Positions 26,632 to 37,118 are shown, counted from the stretch's first letter. The stretch is 64,000 nt of DNA from Caryophanales bacterium (GCA_012840465.1 DULJ01000046.1:1-64000), one strand, 5' to 3'. Made by a program: numbers and translations. The notes: a model not told the origin generated them from the sequence alone.

Positions 26632-26905
26632 AAAAGACCTTTCTATCCTCTTATAAAAAGGACGGAAAGGTCTTAAATCCGCGGTACCACCTTCATTGAC
26701 AACAAGAAAATATGGGCTTTTCCATTTTTCTAATTGTCCTCTCAAAAGCCCGTATCGTGAGCAAGACGATTAGGTTTCCCCAATAGCTCAAGGGTAGGTT
26801 CGAAATGCACCCTGCTGTGAAGTCTCTCAGCCTTTGAACTCCACTCTCTTGTCGCGATTACATTTTCTACTGGTCCCTGTCAACGCCGACCACTAACTAT
26901 ACTTT
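26632..26905 (-). promoter_or_regulatory. Proline T-box riboswitch of proI
   Basis: The minus strand carries the T-box AAGGTGGTACCGCGG at about 26678-26692. UGGU pairs with an ACCA end, matching the A73 discriminator of tRNA-Pro. A likely specifier CCT lies at 26798-26796 followed by A. The terminator AAGACCTTTCC...GGAAAGGTCTT at about 26632-26675 ends in T. This matches the established T-box control of proline genes in Bacillus. Confidence 0.92.
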
Positions 26906-27014
26906 TTAAAATATTATGCATGTTATAAATACTTATGTCAAGAGCTGTGCTCTGTTTAACTTTTTCACTATTATGATAATATAGTTAAAGAACGAAATGC
27001 TTTGCGGAGGGAAT

Positions 27015-27809
27015 ATGGAGAAAAAACTATTAAACAAAAACATTGTCATTACGGGTGCATCTTCTGGTATTGGAGAAAAAGTAGCGATCTTGACAGCGGA
27101 ACTTGGGGCTCGACCCATACTTTTAGCAAGATCTACTGAAAAATTAAAGGAAATCTGTGAAATAATTAAACAAAAAACAGAAAAGGAATGTAGTTATTAT
27201 ACACTTGATGTCAGTAATTTTGAACAAGTGAAGGCTGTTTTTAATAAAATATATGAAGAGGTAGGTCGAATCGATATTTTATTGAATAATGCCGGTTTTG
27301 GAATATTTGAATCATTGCAGGAATCAAGCCTTGATGAAATTAGGCGAATGTTCGAAGTGAATGTATTAGGCTTAATTGCCTGTACAAAGGAAGTCATTCC
27401 TCATATGCTCGAAAACAATAGCGGTCATATTATTAATATTGCCTCCCAAGCAGGGAAGGTTGGTAGTGCCAAGTCAAGTGGGTATTCAGCAACAAAACAT
27501 GCAGTTTTAGGGTTTACCAACAGTTTAAGACTAGAACTGTTTCAAACTAATATTACTATTTCAGCAGTAAATCCGGGACCGATCGAAACAAACTTTTTCA
27601 TCATAGCTGACAAATCAGGAACTTATGTTAAAAATATAAATAAATTTATGCTGAAAGCTGATTTTGTGGCAGAACAAATTGTCAAATTAATGATTCATCC
27701 AAAACGAGAACTAAACCTTCCCAAATGGATGAACACAGCTAGTATTTTTTATCAGCTATTCCCGGGGTTCCTTGATAAACTGCTTGGCAAGACATTTAAT
27801 ATGAAATAA
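27015..27809 (+). CDS. yqjQ: SDR-family oxidoreductase YqjQ
   Basis: 264-residue classical short-chain dehydrogenase: cofactor motif ITGASSGIGEKVA, NNAGFG, catalytic YSATK with its Ser in NIASQAGKVG, and a C-terminal extension with a hydrophobic stretch (ASIFYQLFPGFLDKLL). Synteny with proI supports YqjQ. The substrate is unknown. The frame opens at 26997, but GGAGGG places the start at 27015 (MEKKLLNKNIVITG). It is divergent from proI. Confidence 0.85.
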   Translation: MEKKLLNKNIVITGASSGIGEKVAILTAELGARPILLARSTEKLKEICEIIKQKTEKECSYYTLDVSNFEQVKAVFNKIYEEVGRIDILLNNAGFGIFESLQESSLDEIRRMFEVNVLGLIACTKEVIPHMLENNSGHIINIASQAGKVGSAKSSGYSATKHAVLGFTNSLRLELFQTNITISAVNPGPIETNFFIIADKSGTYVKNINKFMLKADFVAEQIVKLMIHPKRELNLPKWMNTASIFYQLFPGFLDKLLGKTFNMK

Positions 27810-27957
27810 TAATTCGCAGCTATATGAATTTTACATATATATTTTTAATACAGATAAGTATAGACAAAAACATTTTTACTACACTGATAATATAATGGTA
27901 TTGAAGGTATTAAAGGTGTTAAAAAATTCTACTTCTTAGAGCAGGGGGAGAGGTATC

Positions 27958-28698
27958 TTGAGATTAAATGATAAGGTGGCAATTGTAACAGGTGGTGCGA
28001 ATGGAATCGGTAGAAAAACCGTCCATCGCTTTGTAGATGAAGGAGCAAAGGTTGTCATTGCAGATTTCAATGAAGAAGAAGGGCGTAAAGTTGTCCAGGA
28101 GGTTCTTGACCACGGCGGAACCGCCCTATATATTAAGGTTGATGTTGCTGACCATGAAAGCACACAAAACATGGTTCAAACAACCTTACATCACTTCCGA
28201 AAAATTGATATCCTCATAAATAACGCCGGAATTACAAGTGATGGATTGTTAACAAAGCTTACTGAGGAATCATGGCAAAAGGTTATTAATGTAAATTTAA
28301 CAGGAGTATTCAATTGTACGAAAGCAGTTATACCATCCATGCTTGAAAACGGTTCAGGAAGGATTATTAATACATCCTCTGTTTCCGGTGTGTACGGGAA
28401 TTTTGGTCAAACCAATTATGCTGCCGCTAAAGCTGGCGTGATCGGGATGACAAGAACATGGGCAAAAGAATTTGGAGGAAAAGGAATAACTGTTAATGCT
28501 GTTGTTCCAGGATTTTGCGATACAAGTATGACCCAACAGGTCCCGGAAAAGGTAATTCAAAAAATTATTCAACAAATACCACTGAAACGTCTCGGAAAAC
28601 CGGAGGATATTGCTAATGCCTATTTATATCTGGCCTCAGATGAAGCATCCTACGTAAATGGCACCGTTCTTCATGTTGATGGTGGGATTGTAATGTAA
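27958..28698 (+). CDS. SDR oxidoreductase, FabG/acetoacetyl-CoA reductase-like
   Basis: 246 residues: VTGGANGIGRKT, NNAGIT, NTSSVSGVYGNFGQTNYAAAK (Ser-Tyr-Lys triad) and the C-terminal YVNGTVLHVDGGIVM typical of 3-oxoacyl reductases. The start codon is TTG behind GGGGGAG. It may reduce acetoacetyl-CoA or another beta-keto acyl group. No fatty-acid or PHA genes adjoin it, so the role is open. Confidence 0.85.
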   Translation: MRLNDKVAIVTGGANGIGRKTVHRFVDEGAKVVIADFNEEEGRKVVQEVLDHGGTALYIKVDVADHESTQNMVQTTLHHFRKIDILINNAGITSDGLLTKLTEESWQKVINVNLTGVFNCTKAVIPSMLENGSGRIINTSSVSGVYGNFGQTNYAAAKAGVIGMTRTWAKEFGGKGITVNAVVPGFCDTSMTQQVPEKVIQKIIQQIPLKRLGKPEDIANAYLYLASDEASYVNGTVLHVDGGIVM

Positions 28699-28700
28699 GC

Positions 28701-28734
28701 AAAAAACCTTAGCCAAATTTAGGCTAAGGTTTTT
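28701..28734 (+). terminator. Terminator of the SDR gene
   Basis: AAAAAACCTTAGCC/GGCTAAGGTTTTT stem with a T-run. Confidence 0.9.
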
Positions 28735-28745
28735 CTATCTTATAT

Positions 28746-28893
28746 TGTCCAGCTACAGCGCCCAACGACTAGTGGACTTCGCCCACCTCCCTACGATAAG
28801 TCAACATCGAATCGCTACGCTCTTCGTGTTTCCTTTATCTCAGTCGATGGTCTCCAGTCCTAATCGTGCGCTGAACGGGCGCTTCCGCTTTTC
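28746..28893. repeat. Dispersed repeat, family 2, long copy
   Basis: Starts TCCAGCTACAGCGCCCAACG and ends GAACGGGCGCTTCCGCTTTT. Shares its ends and the central CCTACGATAAGTCAACATCG with 57820-57967. The final bases run into the stop codon of the minus-strand oxidoreductase gene at 28894. Confidence 0.85.
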
Positions 28894-31194
28894 CTATAGA
28901 TATGGGTTTTCGTGTCTTGCTTTTAGGCGATTCCAACGGCGATCAATTTCGCGTTCGAATTCTTTGTACATATCAGCATTTTCTGGTTTTAATAAATGCT
29001 TCGTTTTACCCATGTATTTTAACCATTCAGAAAGCTCCACTGTTTTACCTTTATCCTCTGGGTTGTAAGTGATTGTTGTTTCACCATGCTCCATCTCATA
29101 AAGAGGGAAGAAGTTACAGTTAACGGCTGCTTCCATAATTGTGCCGCCATAACGGTCTTCTGACTTCCAGTTAAGTGGACAAGTAATTAAAATCTTACCG
29201 TAAGCCATTCCTTCGTTTTGTGCATACCATTGTGCTTTAGCAGCTTTTTTCACTAAGTCTTGAGGGAATGCCTCAGTACCAGTGAAGATATAAGGAATGT
29301 TAGTTGCTGCCATAATTTGGGCCGTATCCTTATGGTGGAATGCTTTCCCTTGTTGAGTTTTACCAACATTTGTTGTACTTGTCATATGACCAAATGGTGT
29401 TGAATATGACATTTGCGAACCAGTGTTCATATAACCTTCATTATCATATTCTAGAATGATAAGCTTATGGTTACGGTTAGCTGTACCAATGGCTGAACCC
29501 ATACCGATATCCATACCGCCGTCACCAGTAATCATCACAAATGTTACATCATCATCAAATTCAATTTCACCGCGGCGTCTCATTTCATAAAATGCTTCTA
29601 CTGTTCCAGATAATGTTGCTGGTCCATTTTGGAACAAGTTGTGCATCATTGGCTGTTTGTGTGAAGTATATGGATAGCCTGTTGTTGTAACATAGCCACA
29701 GCCAGTTTGGAATAATGTAATAACGTCGCCTTCAATTCCTTTGAAGAAAAGCTCAAGTCCTGGGAAGATACCACAACCCGGGCATGCGCCATGACCTGAA
29801 CCAAGACGTTTTGGCTTCGTTGTCAATTGACGTAATGGTGGAATTTTGACTTTTAATTTATTTGTTTCAGGATCTGGTGTAACTTCGATTAAACCAGTTT
29901 TGAAATCATCACCATGCATTGGTTTGATCACAGGTTTCATCTTATTTTCCGGCTTTCCTGGGTTAACACCAAAATAGTCAAAGGGCTTTTCAGCATAGCC
30001 TTTTTCCATAGCATCAATTGCTAATTCATACATTTGGATTGCTTCATCTGTAAAGAAGTCTTTACCACCAATACCATATACACGGCTTAGTACAATTGTT
30101 TTATTTTCTTTATCATCTTGAAGTGCAGACTTAATTTCATGAGTCATGTTCGCACCATTACCACCATATGAATCGGCGCGTTCACCAACTAGTAACGCCT
30201 TCACATTTTTAAGTGCTTTGCGAAGTTCTTCAGCTGGGAATGGACGAATAATATTCGGGCTTACAACACCAGCTTTAATACCTTTAGCACGAAGTTTATC
30301 AACTGCGTCTTTTGCAGTTTCTGCTGCTGAGTTGATAAGGAATAATGCTACTTCTGCATCTTCCATTTTATACGTATTTAATACTTCATATTTACGTCCT
30401 GAAAGTGCTGCATATTCTTCAGCCACTTGCTTGTAAACATCATAGGCTCTGTATAAAGCTTCAGATTGCTGATAATTATTATTCATTAAATCATGTCCAT
30501 CCATATGGGCACCAATTGTAACCGGGTTACGTGGGTCAACGACAACAGGATATTCTGTTGGACGCTCACCAACGAATTGTTGAACTACTTTACGATCCGC
30601 AAAATAGTCCACTTTACGTTTTTGGTGTGATGTAAAGAAGCCATCATAAGCAACAATAACTGGTAGACGTACATCTGAGTGTTCAGCAATTTTAAGTGCC
30701 ATGATATTCATATCATAAACTGCTTGTGGTGTAGGAGCTGTTAAAATAACCCAGCCAATATTCAAACCAAAGTATAAGTCTGAATGGTCACCACGGATAT
30801 CTAATGGACCACTGATTGCACGAGTTACTAGATTCATAACCATTGGGAAACGTGTACCTGATTGAACTGGAAGCTGTTCAAGCATGTACATAAATCCGTT
30901 CGCACTAGTCGCGTTAAATACACGAGCACCGGCAACAGCAGCACCGTAACAAATACCAGCTGAACCATGTTCACCATCGGCAGCGATTAATTTAATGTCA
31001 TGTTCACCGCGCGCCTTCATTTGGTCCAAGAATTGTGCAACCTCTGTTGACGGTGTGATTGGGAAGTAACCCATTAAATGATAATTGATTTGTGCTGCAG
31101 CCATTGCAGCCATTTCATTACCAGATTCAAATGTTGTGATTTGTTCTGCTTTATTATTATTTGCATTTTGCAATTCTTTTTCGATCATTGCCAT
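28894..31194 (-). CDS. 2-oxoacid:ferredoxin oxidoreductase, fused alpha-beta subunit (pyruvate type)
   Basis: Oxidises a 2-oxoacid, probably pyruvate, to acyl-CoA with ferredoxin as electron acceptor. Residues ~20-250 form the pyrimidine-binding alpha part (GYFPITPSTEVAQFL, ADGEHGSAGICYGA), ~300-430 the transketolase-C-like part, and ~490-766 the beta part with TPP binding (MITGDGGMDIGMGS). SGHGACPGCG and TGCGYVTT are likely ligands for a proximal [4Fe-4S] cluster. The start lies just after the gamma-delta stop, so the two form an operon. Such enzymes are oxygen-sensitive and not universal in Bacillaceae. Confidence 0.85.
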   Translation of the reverse strand: MAMIEKELQNANNNKAEQITTFESGNEMAAMAAAQINYHLMGYFPITPSTEVAQFLDQMKARGEHDIKLIAADGEHGSAGICYGAAVAGARVFNATSANGFMYMLEQLPVQSGTRFPMVMNLVTRAISGPLDIRGDHSDLYFGLNIGWVILTAPTPQAVYDMNIMALKIAEHSDVRLPVIVAYDGFFTSHQKRKVDYFADRKVVQQFVGERPTEYPVVVDPRNPVTIGAHMDGHDLMNNNYQQSEALYRAYDVYKQVAEEYAALSGRKYEVLNTYKMEDAEVALFLINSAAETAKDAVDKLRAKGIKAGVVSPNIIRPFPAEELRKALKNVKALLVGERADSYGGNGANMTHEIKSALQDDKENKTIVLSRVYGIGGKDFFTDEAIQMYELAIDAMEKGYAEKPFDYFGVNPGKPENKMKPVIKPMHGDDFKTGLIEVTPDPETNKLKVKIPPLRQLTTKPKRLGSGHGACPGCGIFPGLELFFKGIEGDVITLFQTGCGYVTTTGYPYTSHKQPMMHNLFQNGPATLSGTVEAFYEMRRRGEIEFDDDVTFVMITGDGGMDIGMGSAIGTANRNHKLIILEYDNEGYMNTGSQMSYSTPFGHMTSTTNVGKTQQGKAFHHKDTAQIMAATNIPYIFTGTEAFPQDLVKKAAKAQWYAQNEGMAYGKILITCPLNWKSEDRYGGTIMEAAVNCNFFPLYEMEHGETTITYNPEDKGKTVELSEWLKYMGKTKHLLKPENADMYKEFEREIDRRWNRLKARHENPYL

Positions 31195-31195
31195 C

Positions 31196-32209
31196 TTACA
31201 TCACCCCTTCTAGTACTCTGGGAAAACGTTGCGCTACACGATGATCATCGGCATAGCCAAGCGCTTCACGCATATCAAGTAATGCTTCAGTAGGACAAGC
31301 CTCAACGCATTTTAGGCAGCCTTTACAATATTGATAATCGATCCCTTTTAAGAACATTTGCTTACGACCACGCTTGTCCTCCTCTTCTTTCCAAACGAAG
31401 CAGAAATCAGGACAAACCGTATCACATTGTGCACAGTTAATGCATTTTTCAATTTTGAATTCTGGTAAGAATCCTTGACGTGAACCACTTAAATCTTTAG
31501 AAATGCTATTTGCTTGTGCTGTGATAATACCACCGATTAATTGTGTTTCATACCCCAACATTGGTTCCGGCATTTTATATGCTTTACCTTCAGCCCCTTC
31601 AGGAACCTTATACTCTTTAAATTGAACATTCTCATATCCACGTTCAAATGTACGAATATTGGGCTCAACTAGATGCGGATATTTCTTTTCAAAAGTTCTA
31701 CGAATAACGGCTTTCATAGCCTCAGGGTCTAAGAAATCACAAATACGGAATAATGCACCTAACATTGCTGTGTTGACTTTCGTCTTTTCTTCAACGGCTA
31801 TTCCGAGTGCATCAACAATAGCAAGTGTTCCATATTCAAGTTTTAAGTCTTTTTTTACATCATCAAAATCACGAGTTGAGTTTACAAGCACAATACCATC
31901 CGCATGTAATCCGCTAACTACGTCAATTGTTTTATATAAAGCCTCATGGAATACACCAACAACATGCGGCTGCATGATCGGACTGTGGTCACGAATTTCT
32001 GTATCCGCATCGCAATAACGAACGAAGCTTTTTACTGGTGATCCTTTTTTCTCTGAACCATAGGATGAAAAGTTTGATCCATTTAACCCCAACCCAAGAA
32101 CACCAGCTTCTGCCAACATTTTTCCAGCTAGGTTTGCACCTAGTCCTCCAATAGATTCTAGTCGTATTTCAAAGAAGCCTAATTCATTCTTCTCAGGTAA
32201 AATTGACAT
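31196..32209 (-). CDS. 2-oxoacid:ferredoxin oxidoreductase, fused gamma-delta subunit
   Basis: 337 residues. The N-terminal ~190 are the gamma (catalytic-interface) domain, starting FFEIRLESIGGLGANLAGKM. The C-terminus is a 2[4Fe-4S] ferredoxin domain with CINCAQCDTVCP and CKGCLKCVEACP, which passes electrons from the proximal cluster to ferredoxin. GGGGGGAAATAGTA precedes the ATG. It is first in the two-gene operon behind a 400-bp AT-rich control region. Confidence 0.88.
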   Translation of the reverse strand: MSILPEKNELGFFEIRLESIGGLGANLAGKMLAEAGVLGLGLNGSNFSSYGSEKKGSPVKSFVRYCDADTEIRDHSPIMQPHVVGVFHEALYKTIDVVSGLHADGIVLVNSTRDFDDVKKDLKLEYGTLAIVDALGIAVEEKTKVNTAMLGALFRICDFLDPEAMKAVIRRTFEKKYPHLVEPNIRTFERGYENVQFKEYKVPEGAEGKAYKMPEPMLGYETQLIGGIITAQANSISKDLSGSRQGFLPEFKIEKCINCAQCDTVCPDFCFVWKEEEDKRGRKQMFLKGIDYQYCKGCLKCVEACPTEALLDMREALGYADDHRVAQRFPRVLEGVM

Positions 32210-32621
32210 TACTATTTCCCCCCTCAGGAAAAATCACTAAAAATGATTACTAGATTAATTATATATTCCATTATACATGAATTCCGTGATTAATGTTACA
32301 CTTTTTTTAAAAAAATTATGATACACAAATATCATATTCCGAAAATAGCTTTATATGACAATGTTTTTTGTTGTTTTTTATATGTGCTACAGTGTTCTAT
32401 TTGTATTATAACAGAAATAAACAATTGTTTAAAAATAGCGCTTTTTAACAATTGAATTTCAAATTGAGTTTTACCACAATAGTAATTATACGAATGAAAC
32501 GCTTACAAAACAACTAGTGATGGCTTGAGAGTGAATTACATTTATTTTTTTACGATTATTTTAATCTGTATTATAGGTGTATTAAAATATAGAAAACATT
32601 CAATACTTTGTCACACACACA
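32210..32621. promoter_or_regulatory. Control region of the oxidoreductase operon
   Basis: AT-rich, no gene. On the minus strand TGTAACATTAATCACG (32300-32285) resembles an FNR box (TGTGA-N6-TCACA, two mismatches). A TATAAT at 32263-32258 would put the start site near 32251, about 41.5 bp from the box centre, the class II activation distance. Another TATAAT lies at 32275-32270. Further upstream is a separate inverted repeat, CAATTGTTTAAAAA...CTTTTTAACAATTG (about 32421-32454). Confidence 0.45.
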
Positions 32622-32662
32622 AAAAAAGCGACAGGGCTTATAGTTTAAAGCCAGCCTCTGTC
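32622..32662 (-). terminator. Terminator overlapping the namA stop
   Basis: GACAGAGGCTGGCTT ... AAGCCCTGTC then seven T on the minus strand. The first arm lies in the last namA codons. Confidence 0.7.
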
Positions 32663-33667
32663 ATATTGTTTTGGTGCATCTAGTTGAGCATTTAATTGTT
32701 TCGCAGCATGAAAGGGCCAGTATGGATTTCTTAAAAGCTCTCTCGCTAACAAAACAAGATCTGCCCTGCCACTTTTTAATATTTCTTCAGCATGAAGACT
32801 TGATGTAATTAAACCGACGGCCCCTGTATATATACCTGTATTGCTTTTTATTTTATCTGCAAATTGCACTTGATAGCCCGGATACACATCAATCTTTGCA
32901 TCCGGTATTAAACCGCCAGAACTGCAATCTAGTAAATCAACACCCTGTTTTTTCATTTCCCTCGCATATTCGTAATAGTTTTCAACGGTTAACCCTTCAG
33001 GATGATAATCTGAGGCTGAAATTCGAACAAATAAAGGCCCCTCCCATTCTTGTTTCACCGCTTCGATTACTTCCTTTAAGAGACGATAACGATTTTCCGG
33101 TGATGACCCATATTCATCATTTCTTTTATTAGTTAACGGCGAAAGGAATTCATGGAGTAAATATCCGTGGGCCGCATGAATTTCGATTACATCAAAGCCA
33201 GCCTGTTTCACACGGCGGGCGGCCGCTTGAAAGGCTGTAATCGTATCTTTAATATCGGCTTCCGTCATTTCTTTTGGTGTTTTTATTTTCTCATTAAAAG
33301 GAATGGCTGAAGGGGCCAATATTTCACCATCCACAGTTGCTTTTCTGCCAGCATGCTGTAATTGGATTCCTACCTTTGCCCCATGTTCATGACAGCGGTC
33401 AACGATTGTTTTTAATCCTTCAATCTGTTCATCCTCCCAAATTCCGAGGTCATGCTTTGTAATTCGACCTTGCGGTGTAACTGCCGTTGCCTCGACGATG
33501 ATTAGCCCCACTTGTCCAACCGCCCGGCCAGTATAATGAGTGATATGCCAATTTTGTACCTTTCCATCTTCCAAATGTGAGGAATACATACACATCGGTG
33601 ACATGACAATTCTATTTTTGAACGTCATATTTTTAATTGTAAATGGAGAAAAAAGTGCTGTAGTCAT
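32645..33667 (-). CDS. namA: NADPH dehydrogenase NamA (old yellow enzyme)
   Basis: FMN-dependent ene-reductase acting on alpha,beta-unsaturated aldehydes, ketones and nitro compounds. 340 residues, close to B. subtilis Yqj[10 protein letters not shown] with the redox-tuning Cys, IHAAHGYL (substrate-binding His pair), [10 protein letters not shown] and the C-terminal [16 protein letters not shown]. It precedes rnz in reverse order as in the yqj cluster. Upstream AAGGGGAATTTTTATA leads to the ATG. Confidence 0.95.
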   Translation of the reverse strand: MTTALFSPFTIKNMTFKNRIVMSPMCMYSSHLEDGKVQNWHITHYTGRAVGQVGLIIVEATAVTPQGRITKHDLGIWEDEQIEGLKTIVDRCHEHGAKVGIQLQHAGRKATVDGEILAPSAIPFNEKIKTPKEMTEADIKDTITAFQAAARRVKQAGFDVIEIHAAHGYLLHEFLSPLTNKRNDEYGSSPENRYRLLKEVIEAVKQEWEGPLFVRISASDYHPEGLTVENYYEYAREMKKQGVDLLDCSSGGLIPDAKIDVYPGYQVQFADKIKSNTGIYTGAVGLITSSLHAEEILKSGRADLVLLARELLRNPYWPFHAAKQLNAQLDAPKQYDRGWL

Positions 33668-33687
33668 TATAAAAATTCCCCTTCCGT

Positions 33688-34617
33688 CTATTTTCTATTC
33701 ACTTGAAGCTTATAAAAATCATGAGCGATAGTAACATTTGAAAATACTTCCCGGGCCTCTTCCAATAAGACGTTTTTGTCATTTCCTTGGTACCGGGAAC
33801 TAATATGAGTTAAAACGAGCGCTTTGGCCCTTGCTTCTTTGGCAACTTGTGCGGCACTGGTCGTCGTTGAATGGAAATAATCATAAGCAATCGCTTCATC
33901 TTCTTTTCCAAAAGTAGCTTCATGAACAAGCAAATCCACTTCACACGCAAGCTCGATCGCCTTTTGATTGAAGCGTGTATCTCCCAAAATCGCAAGCTTT
34001 CTACCGGGTTTATCAGGGCCAACGAAATCCGCACCATTAATTTTCGTTCCATCTTCTAATACGATCTCACCGCCAGCCTTTATCTTTTGATAAATCGGTC
34101 CTGGTGAAATTCCCAGCTTTTTCAGTTTATCTACTTCAAGAGCACCTTTTAGATCCTTCTCAACAAGCCGGTACCCAAAGCTTGTAAGCCCATGTTCTAG
34201 CTTTCCTGCTGTAACGATGAACTGATGATCCTCAAAAATAACCCCATCTTCAATCTCAACAATTTTGAGTGGGTATTTTAAATGGGTAGCACTTACGCGT
34301 AGAGAAACTTCCACATATTCCTTAATTCCCCTTGGGCCATAAATCGTTAATAAAGATGTCCCATCTTGAAAAGAGCGGCTGCCTAACAGACCCGGTAGAC
34401 CAAAAATATGATCACCATGTAAATGGGTAATGAATACTTTTTCGATTTTACGTGGTTTAATTGATGTATGTAAAATTTGGTGCTGGGTTGCTTCCCCACA
34501 ATCGAACAGCCAAGTTGTTCCTCTTTCCTGCGCGAGGTCGAGTGCGATTGCCGATACATTCCGTTCCTTCGCAGGGACACCCGCACCCGTCCCTAAAAAT
34601 GTTAATTCCAAAACCAT
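33688..34617 (-). CDS. rnz: Ribonuclease Z
   Basis: Endonuclease that trims tRNA 3' trailers, mainly those lacking an encoded CCA. 309 residues of metallo-beta-lactamase fold: [26 protein letters not shown], zinc motif HLHGDH near residue 63, GDTRFN, HEATF and LTHIS. A frame-opening GTG lies at 34635, but GGAGG inside that stretch places the start at 34617. The ATG shares one base with the dinB stop (TAATG). Confidence 0.95.
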   Translation of the reverse strand: MVLELTFLGTGAGVPAKERNVSAIALDLAQERGTTWLFDCGEATQHQILHTSIKPRKIEKVFITHLHGDHIFGLPGLLGSRSFQDGTSLLTIYGPRGIKEYVEVSLRVSATHLKYPLKIVEIEDGVIFEDHQFIVTAGKLEHGLTSFGYRLVEKDLKGALEVDKLKKLGISPGPIYQKIKAGGEIVLEDGTKINGADFVGPDKPGRKLAILGDTRFNQKAIELACEVDLLVHEATFGKEDEAIAYDYFHSTTTSAAQVAKEARAKALVLTHISSRYQGNDKNVLLEEAREVFSNVTIAHDFYKLQVNRK

Positions 34618-35879
34618 TATTCCTCCTTTCCCCACTTATAATCTTGTAAAAAGTCCTTTTGAAAGCTTGTTGTCGGGATATTCGTTTGAGGTGGTTTTGT
34701 TAAACCTTTCACGATAATGTCATCCCCGTACTTGTCTTTAAGCTTTTCCATTGTATTCATTAAAGGTTCATCCTTCGCTTCTTCTTCAAATGTAAAAAGA
34801 TTAAGCTGCTTTGTTGAATCATTCTTTTCTTCAAGATCCTGTGCCGTAATCCCCAGTAAGCGAATCGGTTCCTCCGTCCAATGCTTTTTAAATAAATACC
34901 ATGCAGAATTAAAAATATCCTCTTTTGTGTGAATTGCATATTTAAGCTTGCGACTTCTTGTCACTGTGTCACGGTTAAAATATCGAATCGTAATCTGGAT
35001 ATTCCAGGAAACAACATGATTCCGTTGCATTCTTCGCTCAACAGATCCGGCCAAACGGTTTAAAACCCCTTTAATCTCTTCTTCATCCGTTGTATCAGCC
35101 CTTAATGTTGTTGAATTCCCAATACTTTTAAATTCAGACACCGCATCAGGATCAACCGGGCGAAGGTCTACCCCGTTCGCTCTTTCTTTTAAACGAATCC
35201 CATTAATCCCTAACAGCTGTTTTAGTTGATAGTCATTCGCTTTAGCGAGTTCACCAATGGTTGTTATCCTAATTTTGTTCAACTTCTCAGCCGTACGTCT
35301 ACCAATCCCATGCATATGTTCAACCTTTAACGGCCAAAGCTTGGATGGAACATCCCGTTTCCGCAAAATTGTGATGCCAAGTGGCTTCTTCATATCAGAA
35401 GCCGTTTTGGCAAGAAATTTATTAGGTGCAATTCCAATACTGCAAGGCAACTTTAATTCAGCTAAAATTTCCGTTTGGATTTTTTTCGCTATTTCAATCG
35501 GCGAACCTAAGCTTTTGCAGGTTGTAATATCCATATACCCTTCATCAATCGATACCGGTTGAATGAGGGGACTATATTTTGCCAGAATTTGAAACATTGA
35601 AATAGAAGCTTTTCGATATTTTTCAAAATCAGGCGGCAATACAATAAGCTCCGGACATAGCCTTTTCGCTTCCCAAAGCGGCATTGTTGTTTTAACACCT
35701 TTCGCTCTTGCTTCATAGCTGCAAGTAACGATGATTCCGCGCCGTTCCTCAGGATTACCGGCTACTGCCAACGGTTTTCCTTTTAACGAGGGGTTATAAG
35801 CCACTTCAACGGATGCATAAAAGCTGTTCATATCGACATGGAGTATGACCCGGCCATTTTTTGGATAGAAGTCAGCCAT
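34617..35879 (-). CDS. dinB: DNA polymerase IV (Y-family translesion polymerase)
   Basis: Error-prone bypass polymerase, PolY1/YqjH of B. subtilis. 420 residues: catalytic [12 protein letters not shown] and [10 protein letters not shown], steric-gate region, helix-hairpin-helix [15 protein letters not shown], little-finger domain with SIGNSTTLR, and a beta-clamp motif QLNLFTF near residue 365. It overlaps the upstream peptidase by 8 bp and is coupled to rnz downstream. Confidence 0.95.
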   Translation of the reverse strand: MADFYPKNGRVILHVDMNSFYASVEVAYNPSLKGKPLAVAGNPEERRGIIVTCSYEARAKGVKTTMPLWEAKRLCPELIVLPPDFEKYRKASISMFQILAKYSPLIQPVSIDEGYMDITTCKSLGSPIEIAKKIQTEILAELKLPCSIGIAPNKFLAKTASDMKKPLGITILRKRDVPSKLWPLKVEHMHGIGRRTAEKLNKIRITTIGELAKANDYQLKQLLGINGIRLKERANGVDLRPVDPDAVSEFKSIGNSTTLRADTTDEEEIKGVLNRLAGSVERRMQRNHVVSWNIQITIRYFNRDTVTRSRKLKYAIHTKEDIFNSAWYLFKKHWTEEPIRLLGITAQDLEEKNDSTKQLNLFTFEEEAKDEPLMNTMEKLKDKYGDDIIVKGLTKPPQTNIPTTSFQKDFLQDYKWGKEE

Positions 35880-36990
35880 TTGCTACTTCTTTAATAATGG
35901 ACACGACAAGTTCAGCCGTCTTAACTAATTCACCAATTCTCATTTTTTCATTCGTCGTATGAATATCCTCATAACCGACAGCAAGATTCACGGTAGGAAT
36001 TCCATGTCCTACAAGGACATTGGCATCGCTACCTCCTCCAGAATGTTCAAGCTTTGGTGTGCGGCCAATGTTTGTTATCGCTTTTTTGGCTAACTCAACA
36101 ACATGGTCTCCATCGCCATATTTAAATCCAGGATACATGATTTCAACTTCAACAACAGCTTCACCACCCATTACCTTTGCCGTTGTTTCAAAAGCTTCTT
36201 TCATTTTAGTAACTTGGGCGTGCATTTTTTCATCAATTAAGGATCGTGCTTCTGCTAATATTTCAACATAATCGCAGACAATATTCGTTTGGCTACCGCC
36301 CTCGAATCTGCCAATATTAGCTGTAGTCTCTTCATCAATTCTCCCTAATGGCATTTTAGCAATCGATTTAGCGGCAATTGTTATTGCGGAAATGCCTTTT
36401 TCCGGGGCAACGCCGGCATGTGCTGTTTTCCCTTTAATAACAGTTCTTATTTTCGCTTGCGTTGGAGCTGCGACAACGATGTTACCAACATCCCCATCAC
36501 TATCTAAGGCATAACCAAATTTCGCTGTCATTAAAGCAGGATCTAAAGCCTTAGCCCCTACAAGCCCTGACTCTTCGCCGACGGTAATCACAAATTCAAT
36601 TGTTCCATGTTCAATATTTTGTTCTTTTAATACTTTGATTGCTTCCAGCATCGCTGCTAAACCAGCCTTATCATCTGCACCTAAAATGGTCGTCCCATCC
36701 GTTACAATACGGTCTCCATTAATGGAAGGTTTTACGCCTTTTCCAGGGACAACCGTATCCATATGGGAAGTAAAATAAATAGTATCAACGTCTTTTGTAC
36801 CTTGAAGGGTGCATACTAAGTTCCCAGCCCCGTGACCTGTCTGTGCTGTTGTATCTTTTTCAACGACAGTTAACCCAAGCTCTTGAAATTTCTTTGTTAA
36901 TACTTTGGCAATTTCAGCTTCATATTTTGTTTCTGAATCGACTTGTACAAGCTCCATAAATTCTTGGACGATACGGTCTTGATTTATCAT
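35872..36990 (-). CDS. yqjE: M20-family peptidase (tripeptidase T-like, YqjE)
   Basis: Zinc aminopeptidase-like protein of 372 residues. Metal ligands and catalytic residues are visible: SHMDTVVPG, GADDKAGLAAM, GEESGLVGAK, DSDG and HSGGGSDANVL. The dimerisation/lid domain lies at about residues 180-290. Sequence and place just before dinB match YqjE. The peptide substrate is not established. AGTGGGAGGAACCTC precedes the start. Confidence 0.9.
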   Translation of the reverse strand: MINQDRIVQEFMELVQVDSETKYEAEIAKVLTKKFQELGLTVVEKDTTAQTGHGAGNLVCTLQGTKDVDTIYFTSHMDTVVPGKGVKPSINGDRIVTDGTTILGADDKAGLAAMLEAIKVLKEQNIEHGTIEFVITVGEESGLVGAKALDPALMTAKFGYALDSDGDVGNIVVAAPTQAKIRTVIKGKTAHAGVAPEKGISAITIAAKSIAKMPLGRIDEETTANIGRFEGGSQTNIVCDYVEILAEARSLIDEKMHAQVTKMKEAFETTAKVMGGEAVVEVEIMYPGFKYGDGDHVVELAKKAITNIGRTPKLEHSGGGSDANVLVGHGIPTVNLAVGYEDIHTTNEKMRIGELVKTAELVVSIIKEVANG

Positions 36991-37058
36991 GATGAGGTTC
37001 CTCCCACTGTTAACATTTTCCTTATAATTATATAACTATTGAGTGGGATTACCAAATT

Positions 37059-37092
37059 AAAAGCGATGTACCTATTTCATACATCGCTTTTT
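37059..37092 (-). terminator. Terminator after the Rpn remnant
   Basis: AAAAGCGATGTA/TACATCGCTTTT stem with nine-base loop, T-runs on both strands. Confidence 0.85.
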
Positions 37093-37118
37093 CAAATTTC
37101 CTACTCGTTCCTTAGTTC

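Noticed and set aside
32490-32506. Possible CcpA cre site (ATGAAACGCTTACA) upstream of namA and the oxidoreductase
   Set aside because: The TG-to-CG spacing is one base short of the cre consensus, and the position is far from both promoters.
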